A DNA stretch of 64,000 bases from Ypsolopha sequella. Lineage: Eukaryota; Arthropoda; Insecta; Lepidoptera; Ypsolophidae. This document shows, one piece after another, positions 45,292 to 57,300 of this stretch. The notes beneath the pieces were generated by a model. The model did no database searches and was not told where the DNA came from. It saw only the letters and a list, made by a program, of their open reading frames with translations. The position numbers and the translations under genes are program-made. Every line of letters starts with the position of its first letter. The first letter of the stretch is position 1. The stretch covers positions 29,278,069 to 29,342,068 of the forward strand of contig OW203993.1 of the NCBI GenBank assembly GCA_934047225.1, given 5' to 3'.

Positions 45292-46342
45292 TAAGCACGT
45301 TAATTCCTGTACATGTGTGTATAAGTTACCGCTCAATCCTAATCATAGGATTAACTAGTTTTGCCTAGGCCAAACTAGTTTTTCAGAAATCCTTCAGCGT
45401 AGAAGTGAACCGGTTCAGCCCAGTTTCACGACTCGCCTGGAGCGCTAGCCTCACATTACCTTCGTGTCTTTTTATGACGACCCAATAATCTTTTGGGGCT
45501 GTTCGTTCATTACGTATGTAATGAAAAAAAAAAAAAAAAAAGTCCCCGACTGCACTGGGTGTCGTTACTAACTTCATTTTGAAATTATGGCAGTCGTGTT
45601 TTTTAATATGTTTTCAATGCATGTGCTCGTAAAGGCCCACTTTTGATGCATCAAAACCGAACAAAAAGTCGATTATTTTGCCCTAGGGCTTTATTATTAT
45701 TATTATTTTTTATTTATTTATAATGGTTGGCTAACCTGCAGCCTTTCCTGTGTACCATAGATGTTATACTTTTTTTTCCACTGTTTAACAGCTCTGGATA
45801 CAGTCCTTTTGAGCCAATTATAATTTAAAGTTCACAAGATTATATTTATTTTCATTTCCTCACACTATGCATTGAAAAACGTAGTATGATACACGGGCGT
45901 AAAAGCAATAAATTACTCGGTTACGTTTAAAACACGAGCGTAGCTCCTCGTGGTTTATTCCTTTTCGCCCTCGTAGCATAAACTACTATTAATTATTTAT
46001 TTTCGTTTTTTATACCCACATTACACCTTATTCATTCAAATTGGTTCAAGAATTCAGAAGATATGATAGAATAAAGAAAAATAAATGAACCCTGAAAACA
46101 ATACATGCCTTTTTTGGAGGCAGTCGTGTAAAAATACATTGAATTTAAAATCCGTTTATATCTAGATGATCCCACATAACTTCGGTGAAACATATTTTTC
46201 AAAAGGTGCAATAAGAATCAGAGGAGAACCTTCATATTGCTCTAAGGAAGATACAAAATATGTCACACGTAAGTGCACACGTAATTTTCCTTGCCCTTAC
46301 ATATGCTTGTCGCAATAAATAGTATAACAACAACGATCTTGT
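45292..46342. other. Gene-free tract
   Basis: A ~19-A run at 45523-45541 and a (TTA)n/(TTAT)n stretch at 45690-45720. No gene. Confidence 0.35.
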
Positions 46343-46406
46343 ATTATCATAACAAATATACAGTTCTCTATGTTATTATCATAACAAATATACAGTTCTC
46401 TATGTT
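46343..46406. repeat. 32-bp perfect tandem duplication
   Basis: ATTATCATAACAAATATACA occurs at 46343 and 46375, with the following GTTCTCTATGTT also duplicated. Confidence 0.95.
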
Positions 46407-46789
46407 ATTGTAACATATTTTTGAAACAAAAAAATATTTTATTCATTTATTCCTTTAAAATTGGAACTTACGTATGAATCGTATGATTGAATATGGGAGG
46501 AAGGGGGTTTAAAACAAGCTAAAACTATGTTAGGTAATTAAACTGTAGTTTGTACAAACATCGGGTTTAGCTGGTAACATCAAATCAAAATAATTTATTT
46601 ATAACATATGTAACAGTTTTAGCTGTCGAATTTTCCTTTTAAGTTTTCACCTGTAGTAGGTGAAATTCGCTCTTTCATCCATAGTTGCGACAGAATTATA
46701 AATAAATATTTAAACAAAGAAATACTTTAAAATGTACCATCGAAGAAAAGGCCGCCGTCCCACTCATCACCCACACTGCCATACAACGC

Positions 46790-46862
46790 CACGACATGAA
46801 TACCCGAGGAAATGCTGGTTCACCCACGTTTCACCGACAACTACACGTCCTAGCGTGACGGG
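46790..46862 (-). mobile_element. SINE fragment
   Basis: CGCCACGACATGAATACCCG and CGTTTCACCGACAACTACACG match the SINE tail half. Confidence 0.55.
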
Positions 46863-47149
46863 TCTGTGTAACACTCTTACACCGTTTGCCACCGACGATA
46901 TGATATTGTTAGGTATTTTCGTACAAAGTCTGTATGTCTGCAAGTATTCGTGTCGAGCTGATCGCACATATTTAATAACAGATTACTCGCGTTCCACAAG
47001 GAGGTTAAATATAGAACTCGTTGCGTTACATAAAATGTTATAAATCATGTTTGTCTAAAATACCTCTAAATATACCGAACTAATCCAACATTCTTAGACA
47101 ATGTGTGTATCTCCTGTATCTGGATAGTACCAAATTGAGTGACGGATCT

Positions 47150-47515
47150 TAGGGTTCCGTATCCAAAGGAAACGAAATGTTACTATGACCTAGTTTTCAG
47201 GGCTTGAAAGCGGTTAAGGTTAAGGTTTTAGTTATCAAACTGATAATAAAAACAAAATACAATATTTAGATGTAAAACTTTTAAATCAACTTTCAAACAA
47301 AAAACAAATAGCTGTTGAATTACAGGAATTATTAACTCACGAATCTGTAAGAACATTTCGGCAATTTGAGAGGTAAGCAACCAATACAACTAGTTTAGAA
47401 GAAAAACTATCACAGCTAAGTAGGCTTTACAAGTTAAAGAGTAATAGTCGACTAACTGGCAACTACGGAACCCTACACTGCGCGTGGCCCGACACGCACT
47501 TAGCCGGTTTTATTT
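47150..47515 (+). mobile_element. GGTTCCGTA family copy, about 365 bp
   Basis: It starts TAGGGTTCCGTATCC and ends CACGCACTTAGCCGGTTTTA, with an internal AACTATCACAGCTAAGTAGG segment shared with 3745-3914 and 44365-44545. Confidence 0.7.
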
Positions 47516-47625
47516 AATTAAAAAAAAGCTCAGGAAGCTATCATATAAGTATTAAAAGTGACCTTTTTTTCTGGTGCCATTAAATAGTCACAAGCCTTTG
47601 TATCCGTCAGTACTTTCTCTGTGTC

Positions 47626-48510
47626 TATCAGTATACCTACCACCGAGCACTTCCTCTGTGTCTGTCAATATACCTACCACCGAGCACTTCCTCTGTGTCT
47701 GTCAGTATACCTACCACCGAGCACTTCCTCTGTGTCTGTCAATATACCTACCACCGAGCACTTCCTCTGTGTCTGTCAGTATACCTACCACCGAGCACTT
47801 CCTCTGTGTCTGTCAGTATACCTACCACCGAGCACTTCCTCTGTGTCTGTCAATATACCTACCACCGAGCACTTCCTCTGTGTCTGTCAATATACCTACC
47901 ACCGAGCACTTCCTCTGTGTCTGTCAGTATACCTACCACCGAGCACTTCCTCTGTGTCAATATACCTACCACCGAGCACTTCCTCTGTGTCTGTCAATAT
48001 ACCTACCACCGAGCACTGCCTCTGTGTCTGTCAGTATACCTACCACCGAGCACTTCCTCTGTGTCTGTGAGTATACCTACCACCGAGCACTTTCTCTGTG
48101 TCTGTCAGTATACCTACCACCGAGCACTGCCTCTGTGTCTGTCAGTATACCTACCACCGAGCACTTCCTCTGTGTCTGTCAGTATACCTACCACCGAGCA
48201 CTTCCTCTGTGTCTGTCAGTATACCTACCACCGAGCACTTCCTCTGTGTCTGTCAGTATACCTACCACCAAGACTTCCTCTGTGTCTGTCAGTATACCTA
48301 CCACCGAGCACTTCCTCTGTGTCTGTCAGTATACCTACCACCGAGCACTTCCTCTGTGTCTGTCAGTATACCTACCACCGAGCACTTCCTCTGTGTCTAT
48401 CAGTATACCTACCACCGAGCACTTCCTCTGTGTCTATCAGTATACCTACCACCGAGCACTTCCTCTGTGTCTGTCAGTATACCTACCACCGAGCACTTCC
48501 TCTGTATTGA
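47626..48510. repeat. 37-bp minisatellite, 24 copies, open in shifting frames
   Basis: The unit TATACCTACCACCGAGCACT plus TCCTCTGTGTCTGTCAG repeats 24 times; one copy is 31 bp (6-bp deletion near 47956) and one is 34 bp (near 48270). Because 37 is not a multiple of three and the unit has no stop in any frame, long ORFs of up to 346 codons arise in each frame, cycling through VYLPPSTSSVSV, IPTTEHFLCVC and YTYHRALPLCLS. These are by-products, not a gene. Confidence 0.95.
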
Positions 48511-49296
48511 GTACTCATAAGCAGAAAAGGCGATTCAGTTTACACTTATCAAGTAGTTGGAGTAAAGAAGACAAAGGCAAATCAGGGATTAGACAAAAGA
48601 GAAAGCTCATCTGAGCCAGTCTGAGCCCTATAAAGGCAGGGACAGAAGCTTTATCACTTATTTATGGCCTATAAATCGCAGCTTTCTTTTAGAACACACC
48701 TAAAATAAATTACTATACTAAAAGCGGTTTCGCAGCCGGATTGTGAAAATTCTGACAAAAAAATGAAGATTTTGTTGAATAACGATTGAATGAATTTTGA
48801 ATTTAAGTGTTTGTTTCGATTAATTAGAAAAGGGCGGGTTTTTACAAGTCGGCTGTGAAACCGCTCTTAAAAATATAACTCAACAGTGCACAATCTGCAC
48901 AATCTCAATCTGATTTTATATAAAGCCTTAATTTTACAGTTTTAGTTTACTAAATTTTGGGCACACCTTACCCAGGCAGCGATTTAGTCCGAGTTTTTTT
49001 ATTTTATTTTAGGTGGTTTTAATTTAGAATCAACCTGTGTATGTTTTACGTAATATTACTTTAAAAGTTTTCATACAATTTTACGTTTATCATTTAAAAC
49101 TGTTATACTAAATTAATTTAGAACGAGATATGTAGAATACTCTGACTGACTGATCTACCAACTCCCAGATCAACTACCAGACCAAACGGCTGGACCTAAG
49201 ATCATGCAACTTGTACTGGAGGTTACTTGTTAGACGTAGATGTCCACTAAGAAAGGATTTTAAGAAATTCTTTTAGGATGCACGCGAGCATTAATA
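48511..49296. other. Gene-free tract with an imperfect inverted pair
   Basis: Around 48722-48745 and 48838-48868 AAAGCGGTTTCGCAGCCG and CGGCTGTGAAACCGCTCTTA are inverted, marking a ~150-bp MITE-like unit (about 48720-48869). No gene is seen. Confidence 0.5.
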
Positions 49297-49400
49297 AAAT
49301 AATAAACGTGTGTGAACTAAATTAAAGGTATATTTATTATATACAATAATATACGAGTACATAAGATATTTATAACGGATAGTTACCTAAAAGTACACTA
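49297..49400 (-). repeat. LINE 3'-UTR fragment related to 63755-63860
   Basis: ATAATAAACGTGTGTGAACT and AAATTAAAGGTATATTTA correspond to ATAATAAATGTACATGAACT and AAAGGTTTATTTAA at 63769 onward. Confidence 0.5.
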
Positions 49401-49846
49401 AATACTAATAGGTTACTATACATGCATTATTTATTATACTCATATACATACATGTTATAAATACCTATACATGCCTGATTCCGGCCTGTGCTCTCAAGCA
49501 GAGCAAAAAACAACAAAGACTTTTCTAGAAAATGTATGTAAAATCTAAATAACAAATCAAGTGTTAATTTGTACCCAAAATTATTGTAAAATATTCGTGT
49601 GTTTTGTTTAATAAAGACTTTATTTATTTATTTAACTCCGCCAATTCAATTAGTCTCGCTGCATTTGTAAGAAGAAAGGTAAGAAACTTAGCTACATATT
49701 GTAATATTTTTTTTCTTTTAGCCTTATTTTCCATCGAGAATGCTGACAAGATGAAACTATTTGTCAATCAAGAATCCTTTTGTAAAACCGTACAATAGTT
49801 AAATGTAAAACGTCTACTTAAAATAATGTTTTCAATGCCAACTTAC

Positions 49847-50144
49847 CAAACAACAGCAGCAGTAAATCACTGACCGCGAGACTGAACAGGTAATAGTTGG
49901 TGGCCGTGTGCATGGTGGGATGCTTGACGATGACGGCGCAGACCGCCGTGTTCCCGACCACGCCGGTCACGAAGATCACCAGCAGCACCAGGCTGAGGGG
50001 CAGGATCTCCTGCAACGGCAGCCGACGAGGGCCCATCATCAGCCACAACATCTCCTCTTCTGTGCAGTCGAAGCTGCTCGCGTTGGTGCAGCGTTGGATG
50101 AAGTGGTCCACGGTCTCGTTGTCTCGAAGGTAGCTGTCCGCCAT
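49847..50144 (-). CDS. First coding exon of a neuropeptide GPCR (neuromedin-U/CAPA/pyrokinin receptor type)
   Basis: The ATG at 50144-50142 has an insect-like CAACAATGG context. The exon encodes 99 residues plus one base and ends at a consensus donor (GTAAGT, plus 49841-49846). Residues 1-45 form an extracellular N-terminus with one sequon (N21-A-S). TM1 is ~46-73 and includes [13 protein letters not shown] with the conserved Asn1.50 at N65. [20 protein letters not shown] leads into TM2 with Asp2.50 at D93, truncated by the splice site at LLLLLFG. The TM1-TM2 loop and TM2 are typical of insect NMU-receptor-like proteins (CAPA, pyrokinin, PBAN receptors), which signal through Gq to calcium. 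The exact subtype cannot be fixed from one exon. GC-rich coding composition contrasts sharply with its flanks. No further exons were recognised in the window. Confidence 0.88.
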
Positions 50145-50848
50145 TGTTGTGGTTTGGTTCTCGGATGGACTTAGTTTAGCATTTTTTTTATCGCAAATTT
50201 AAGTTTTTATTTAGTTCTACACTGATCTGATAATTTCAAAAACTAAATAAACACACATTTATTGTTATGGAAACACAAAACTTTCAAATAAGTTAAATCT
50301 AAAGTACGCAAAAGCTCCCAAGTTCGGTTTTAGTTTCAGTTAGATTCGCAATCTTGTTTCGAAAAACTTTTCCGAAGGGCTACGATCGTAGCAAGCTTGA
50401 GCTACGAAGGGTCTACGCGACTGCCCTCTACGCGCGCTACGGAGCGACTGAAAGATGAGTTAGTTGTATTGTTACATTGCCGATATATTGGTAGATAAGC
50501 TTAGCATGAAATATATGATAGATTTGTATCTTTGCGGTTGGAATGTAAGCGATCAATGTAAATAATTATGAGCTCTAATGAAAATTTACATCTATAGACC
50601 AAGTACTACTTAGTCTATGGTAGTAGCGAGGAAAATAATTCGATTAAGTGTAGTGTTGAATGTTAGATATGAAGAATATCTATAATAGAATCTTGTTTAT
50701 GGCACATTGTGTTTATCTGTTGTTCGTATATAACTTTTCAAAATCATAAATAAAACGGGCGTAAAAGCTATTAAATAAAACAAATATCAAAGCAAACAAT
50801 ACAAATTCGACGCTGTACATACGAGACAGCAATTTATATTTTAGTTAA
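50145..50848 (-). promoter_or_regulatory. 5' flank of the receptor exon
   Basis: The 5' UTR and proximal upstream region of the receptor, or an intron ahead of the coding exon. A short GC-rich word cluster (50384-50450) has repeated GCTACG motifs. No TATA box can be assigned with confidence. Confidence 0.3.
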
Positions 50849-50849
50849 A

Positions 50850-51176
50850 TGTTACAGGTGTACAAATTTTACAGGTGTACAAATGTTACAGGTGTACAAA
50901 TATTACAGGTGTACAAATGTTACAGGTGTACAAATGTTACAGGTGTACAAATGTTACAGGTGTACAAATGTTACAGGTGTACAAATGTTACAGGTGTACA
51001 AATGTTACAGGTGTACAAATGTTACAGGTGTACAAATGTTACAGGTGTACAAATGTTACAGGTGTACAAATGTTACAGGTGTACAAATGTTACAGGTGTA
51101 CAAATGTTACAGGTGTACAAATGTTACAGGTGTACAAATGTTACAGGTGTACAAATGTTACAGGTGTACAAATGTA
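50850..51176. repeat. 17-bp minisatellite, 19 copies, each with a CAGGTG E-box
   Basis: ACAGGTGTACAAATGTT recurs every 17 bp from 50854 to 51160. The first two copies have TTTT or TATT in place of TGTT. Like the 37-bp array it is open in all frames because of its length, so the ORFs are spurious. It lies 0.7-1.0 kb upstream of the receptor ATG. Confidence 0.95.
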
Positions 51177-51269
51177 GAAACTGTTCGGATTACTGAATTT
51201 GTCGGAGCTTTTAAAACCTATGTATTGAAATGAAATGAAATATATTTATGAAATGAAATGAAATATTTA

Positions 51270-51480
51270 CTAGCTTTTTCCCGCGGCTTTGCCCGCGTAG
51301 AATAAATGTTTGTGTACATAGTCCTATCAAATTGGTCATATTTTTGGGTCTAAATACGTAAACCGTAAAAAAAAAATAACAGCACTTAGCTAAGCATCGT
51401 TCTTACAGTACAATGCTTACACGGTCTCCATGCAAATTACCAAAATATCATTAATAAACTTCAACCGCGTGGGTATTTAT
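51270..51480 (-). mobile_element. Helitron 3' end
   Basis: On the minus strand the sequence ends GCGGGCAAAGCCGCGGGAAA followed by AAGCTAG|T. The CGCGGGC...GCCGCG hairpin lies about 11 nt before a CTAG terminus with T outside, the Helitron 3' signature. The 5' end (TC) could not be fixed. Confidence 0.7.
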
Positions 51481-51652
51481 TTATTTCGGATACAAACAGT
51501 CTTATACAAATATTATCTAGTTAAATTAATGAGTTACTATTGGACTTGGAGATCCAGTTATTTATTTAAATAGGTAATAAGATCTCGAAACTTCACATGA
51601 TAATTTACAAATCTTAATTATGTAATCTTAACTAGGTAAATGAAAAAACATT

Positions 51653-52098
51653 TTATTTAAAGAGTTGTTCGTCAGAAAATCCTCGACTTAACTTGTATTT
51701 AAATGAATTTAAACTATGCCTAAACAAATTAAGCAATAAGAATTCTTCGTTGTAAGTATCCTCACTTCGCCTGAAAAAGTTATTACTTGTCTAATTAGCT
51801 GAGAATATATTAATAGAAAATATTTTTTTGCTGCGAGACCTGTAACCAATATAGTTATTGAGAATTTTAAAGAGAAAAATTAAGTCAAACTGCTTGCGTC
51901 TACTTGCGAATGATAGTAGATGGTGACGATTAAGAGAATCCTTATAAGCCATGCCAAAGTGTCCACTCTCATAGTTCAAAGATTTGATTAATTTCTTCTG
52001 AACCCTTTCAACGCGTGCCCCGTGACACGCATAGTAGGTATTAGAAACTACACTAACAAAATCCAGGAGTGACCAAACATAGGTAAAAAGAAAGTATT
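51653..52098 (-). pseudogene. 5'-truncated LINE ORF2 C-terminus
   Basis: The minus strand reads FTYVWSLLDFVSVV, ARVERVQKKLIKSLNY, LLSFASRRKQFDLIFLFKIL and, after a frameshift near 51785, FFRRSEDTYNEEFLLLN, with a stop at 51653. This matches the C-terminus of the LINE-3 ORF2 (FAYVRSILEF, LERIQNKFLKSL, SRRKYLDSLFLFKI, FFRRASNTYN), but from a diverged family member. 5' truncation is typical of LINE insertion. Confidence 0.8.
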
Positions 52099-52109
52099 TT
52101 TAGTTTGTT

Positions 52110-52850
52110 TAATTTAGTAAAAGGCTTAGATATTCACATGATTGTGAAGTAACGTGGCGGTTACACAATATGAAGTCCAATATTCTTATGAAACACCGTT
52201 CAAGGGCCTTTTTTTTATTTTTTTTGTATTTATGTGGAGTATATAAAAAATAAAAAAAGTCCAATATTCGTTGGTTAACATTGCGAGAAGAATAAAACTG
52301 TATAAGATTCTAAAAGCCTATAAAATCAGCTGCAATGTTTGCTAATTTATCGCTATTAGTTATGCTTATGATGAACATGGAATCTGAATTATCATCAAAA
52401 TACCAGTTAGCATAATGTTAAATTAAAATCACCCGATATAAGGATATAAGGGTATTAGTATTTAAGTTGTCCCTAAGGAACTGCCTGCTTTCCTGAGACC
52501 GTTCAGTTTGATGATCACGTGACTCGGTCACAAAGGGTTTCTAACCTTCGTAGAGGAGTGCCCCATGAGAAAGTTTTCTGGCGGGCTGGAGCAGCTACAC
52601 CAACTAACACCTGACGCGAAAACATGACTATCAAACCTGGATCTAGAATTATAGAAAAACAATGCAGGACACAAAGGCCATACGATGATGATGATGACCT
52701 AAACACAATAAAACTATCTGTCAAAGACCGGTGCAAGTGCAAACATACCGCACTAAATAGACACCCGATTACGTAATGTAACCAACGATATAGCCGACCA
52801 GTTTAAGGCGATATGCGAAAATATACGGGTGTTTCTTTTCTGTGTATTTC
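52110..52850. other. Gene-free tract with a retroelement tail
   Basis: A (GATGAT)n tract at 52685-52699 follows ~150 bp of GC-richer sequence (52530-52680), the layout of a retroelement 3' end. No family was recognised. Confidence 0.35.
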
Positions 52851-53219
52851 ATGAAATACTCGGAAAATTTTAATAAATTTCTGGTATATGCATTTTGACT
52901 ATATAATCTAGGGTTTTAAAAATGGAAAACATGTTTGGATAAATTTTCCTCGATAGAAATAATTGTTGAAATGAGGTCTTCAAACACACTTTTTCTCCTC
53001 GTTTGACGAATAGGAACCATATACAGAACTCAAACATATTTTATTAGGTGTGTTTTAACAATATCTAGACATTTAATATTTGAAATTTTGCTAGCTATTT
53101 TAGTTTTTTTAATAAAAATATAAAAACAATTTTACTCCCTTTTGCCCTGAATTCGCCCCTCTTGCACTGCACGATTGTTCACTTGGAGTGACAGTGACAA
53201 AAATAAAATTCGCATAGCC

Positions 53220-54194
53220 TCTTAAGCAGGTTCAAACTGCCTTCTTCTGGGTGAGTGAAGACGCTTCTTCGACGAGTAGAGCATGAGGAGGATAGTTTCG
53301 TGCTGGGTGCCGCACAACCTCACCGCTGCTCAGAAGCAGGCCCGCGAGGAATGGTGCAGAGACATGATTGTTAAATTTGAAGCAGGCTCGTCTCGGCGTG
53401 TTTACGACATTATTACAACTAATGAATCTTGGATTTATCAAGACGATCCAGAAACGAAGCTGCAGACGACATTTTGGTTGTTTGAAAACAAACCAACGCC
53501 TACCAAAGTGAAGCGATAGAAGATTTGATCGCTAGTTTGTTCAATGTGACGGGGTATTTGTTGTCAATTCCTTTACGAAATCAAAGTACCATCAATACCA
53601 TCATCATTATTTGCATCAATAACTCTTCTGAGTATGTATTTTGTTTATAACATTATGATTTTAATGCAAAAAAATGAATGTTGTATTTGAATAACTAAGT
53701 ATGTGCCATGTGAATTTTATTGACTTTTTTTTTTAATATTTGCATGCTGACTTTTTATTAGCTGAATAAGGCGATTTCTGTGCATAATTTTTTTTCCATC
53801 ATATGTATTACCCTTTTCAAAGCAAATAAATGATTTATGATTTACCGAATGGTATATTACTAAATGCTTGCCGGAAGTTTTCATTGCTGTGTGCACCAAG
53901 CGACCGAACACGGGGCTTCACAGGCTACTGCTTCACCATGACAACGCGTCAGCACACTCAGCGCTCAAAACGAGAGCCTTCCTGGACAGCACACTGGTTA
54001 AACTTTTGGGTCATTCTCCTTGCAGCCCTTGTTTAGCACCGGCTGACTTCTTTTTATTCCCTAAAATAAAAAATAAACTCAAAGGGATACAGTTTTCATC
54101 GCCGGAAGATGCACTAACAGCGTTCGAGAAGGCCGTAGAAGAGGTGTTTGAGGCAGACTGGAAAACGTATTCGAAAATTGGTTTAGAGGCATGA
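53220..54194 (+). pseudogene. Mariner transposase remnants
   Basis: The first part (53283-53519) contains WVPHNLTAAQKQAR and TTNESWIYQDDPETK. The usual first catalytic Asp of the DDD triad (the GDETW motif) is replaced by Asn. After a stop, IASLFNVTGYLL and related residues run to about 53595. Beyond the insertion EWYITKCLPEVFIAV resumes at 53847, then LLHHDNASAHSALKTRAFL (second Asp kept) and LAPADFFLFPKIKNKLKG (third Asp kept), with a stop after 54194. The N-terminal DNA-binding half is not recognisable. Confidence 0.85.
53600..53842 (+). mobile_element. Short retroelement fragment inserted in the mariner
   Basis: It splits the transposase frame cleanly. TACC occurs on both sides (53596-53599 and 53843-53846) as a possible target duplication. 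The 3' end has AAATAAATGATTTATGATTT, a LINE/SINE-like tail with AATAAA. Confidence 0.65.
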
Positions 54195-54302
54195 AACTTT
54201 ATAGATGCTGGAGAAGAATTCTTTGAAAATATTTAACAATAAAACTATACACTGTAAAACATTTTTTTTTAACTTTCGCAAAATTTTGTGAGTATCCCAC
54301 GT

Positions 54303-57300
54303 ATTTTTTTTTTTTTTTTTTATTTTATTTTATTTAGGAAACAAACAGTCATTTACATATAATAAGAAATAAATAGACAATAACAAACAGACCTAAAGTT
54401 CCATAAAAGTGAAACACTTATTGAAAATTTTCGAACACAATTAGACAAGACGGAATAAACTAAAAAATATGCTAAACATTAAAGAACAAGCAATATCAAC
54501 TGTACGTTAATCAATTACTTATATAATAAAAGTAGTTTAACAATAATATACACACAAAAATTAAAATAAAAAATGCAAAGAACACATTCATACAATCATA
54601 CAAAGAATAAAGCTTCTCCAACTTTATGTTTATAACCAGATAAGGATAATGCAAAGATATCTATATCGCTTAGACATGTGTTATACGTGTTAGAAGCACG
54701 TCGGAAAAAAGTATTTTTTGCATAATTTGTTGAGCAGAAGTGTAAATAAAAAGTATCTTTTGAACGTGAAGAGGCACGAGGAATTTTAAATCTAACTTTT
54801 TCTAGTAATGCATCGGAATCAATTTTATTGTTAATAATTTTAAAGAGAAATAAAGAATCTAGGTACTTGCGTCTACTTTGCAAGGATGGAATACTATGGC
54901 GTTTAGACGCCCTCTCATAACCTTGAAAAAAGTTTCTTGTTCGATACTCAAGTGATTTAAGAAATTTATTTTGTATTCTTTCAAGTCTATCAATGTGGAC
55001 TGCGTATTGAGGGTTCCATATGACGCAACCAAATTCCAAAATACTACGAACGTATGCAAAAAACAATGTTTTAAAAGTTGCAGCACGTTTGAAGGGCTTT
55101 GAAAGTCTAAGTATTAGACCTAAGTTTTTATAGGCTCTGGCAATAATATTGTCAATATGTATATTGAAATGTAGTTTGGAGTCGAGAGTTATGCCCAGAT
55201 CCCTCACCTGGTCAACACGTTTGATAACATTTCTTTCAAACTTGTATTCAAAATTAATAGGCTTATGTTTCCGAGTAAAGCTAATTGTGTAGCATTTGTC
55301 AGTATTAAGGACAAGTTCATTTAGCTGACAATAATTGACAAATCTATCTAGGTCCGATTGTAGTTCGTCGCAATCGTTTTCGGATAGGATAACTTTGAAT
55401 ACTTTTGTGTCATCTGCATACAACAGATGGCATGAGTTTTCTAAACAGATGCTAATATCATTAATATATAAAGAGAACAAAAATGGACCCAAGTGAGAGC
55501 CCTGAGGCACTCCGGACTCAATAATAAGATACTTAGAAGTAAAACCCTTTAGTGACACAGCCTGACTCCTATTACTAATGTATGATTTTAGCCACCTTAA
55601 TAGATCACCGTGTATGCCGACTCCTTCTAGTTTTGAAAAAAGTGTATTATGTTTTATTTTATCAAACGCTTTGGAGAAGTCAGTATACACGGCATCCACT
55701 TGGCAGCCAGCATCCATGGCGTTTAGTATAAAATCAGTGTAAGTAATAAGGTTAGTATCAACACTCCGGCCTCTAAAGAAGCCATGTTGTGAAGGTAACA
55801 TGTAGCGTGCAACAACCTTGGTCAACTGTTCGGTGACTATCTTTTCAAGTATTTTACCTAAAAGACAGAGCTTTGAAATAGCCCTATATTGTTTGATATC
55901 GTGTTTGTCCCCACCCTTGGAGATAGGCGTGACGAGTGCTTTCTTCCAGATTTCGGGGAAACAGCCTTCAGCCAGGGATTTGCGGTAAATAAGAGTTACT
56001 GGAGTAGACAGTTCTTTAGCACATTTTTGTATTATAATAGGGTGAACTTGATCATGACCTGCACCTTTATTAATATCAACTAGTTCTAATTGTCTAAGTA
56101 CGAGAGCTTCACTGATATCAATGAAAGAAATATCGATTGGACTTTCTTCTGAAATATTGGTTGAGGACCCGCTTGTATCATTATTGCTGTTAGTGACAAA
56201 CACGGAGTGAAAGTAGGTATTAAAATAGTTACATATTGTTTCGGGATCAGATGATGTTTTGTCATCGTAGACCATGGTTTCAGGAACAGCGTTAACAGTA
56301 AATTTTGACTTAATGAAACTCCAGAAGTACTTAGGTGATTTATGTATATTATCTTCTGCGAAACTTATGTAAGACTGATAGCATTCTTTAATAATTTTCT
56401 TTTCTCTAGCTCTCAGTAACTTAAAATCTTGATAGTCCAGTGGATTCCCATAAGTTTTCCATCTGGTGTGTACTTTCCGCTTTTCGCGAATTAATTTTAT
56501 GAGGGGTCTAGAATACCAAGTTGGAAAGTGACTATTATTACAACCCCTACGCACTGGAATGAACTCTTTAAACAATTTATATAGGATTGTGTAAAAATGG
56601 GTAACTGCTTGCTCCGTATTCATACCTGATAGAACTCGCCAGTCCACATTAGAAAGGCCCTCATTTATTTTGTCAAAGTCTGCGGCATGATAAAGAAATT
56701 TATTTCCTTTAAACTCGGTTTTGAGTGGGCAGCTAGGCAAGGAGATAGAAAAGTCCAAAGATTTATGATGAAGGTCTTCGGGTGTTAGAGGCTCAGTGCA
56801 TGCTACGAGAGTACAGCTTGCATTACATAATACTAGGTCCAGTATGCGCCCATTAGTATTTGTACACCAGTTGTATTGTTTCAAATCTGTCAAGTTCATG
56901 AAGTCACTTAAAGCGTGTGCTAAGTTATTATTATTTGTTTGAATACATAGATTGCTCAAACCATCCCTGAAGACCCAGTCCGCATACGTAATATTGAAGT
57001 CACCGACTATCAAAAATGTATCATGAGGATGGCTAAACATAATTTCAGAAACATTATCAAAAAATTGTTGCAATAAAGAGTAGTGATTATTGTTACGAGG
57101 GTAATGAGGAAAATAGGCGCAACCGATATGTAGGCACGGGGTGCGAGGGTCGGCCTCGGTACGGGCGCGGGCTTCGCCCGGCGGCGCACCCAGCTCCACA
57201 GTAAGCCACAGCTCCTCGCGATCAGGCGCACTCCACTCGTCGCGCCGACGCGCCGTGAGCCCGCGGCGTAGCGCCAGCAGCACACCGCCCCCCGCACCCC

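Larger units (their letters stand above)
52856..54295 (+). mobile_element. Mariner element of the cecropia (Hsmar1-like) type, inactive
   Basis: Ends carry inverted ATACTCGGAAAATTTT (52856-52871) and AAAATTTTGTGAGTAT (54280-54295), the eroded TIRs. A broken transposase frame lies between, and a 243-bp retroelement has inserted at 53600-53842. LINE-3's poly(A) end (54303 onward) lies directly beyond the right TIR. Confidence 0.75.

Noticed and set aside
47574..48614. 346-residue ORF with VYLPPST/IPTTEHFL/YTYHRALPL repeats
   Set aside because: It is a by-product of a stop-free 37-bp tandem repeat read in rotating frames; similar ORFs exist in all three plus frames.
49818..49846. Last residues (KLALKTLF) of the receptor frame
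   Set aside because: They lie beyond the GTAAGT donor and are intron read-through, so the exon was ended at 49847.
50849..51233. ~100-116-residue CYRCTNVTGVQMLQVYK repeat ORFs
   Set aside because: Produced by the 17-bp minisatellite; open in three frames and with no flanking coding signal.
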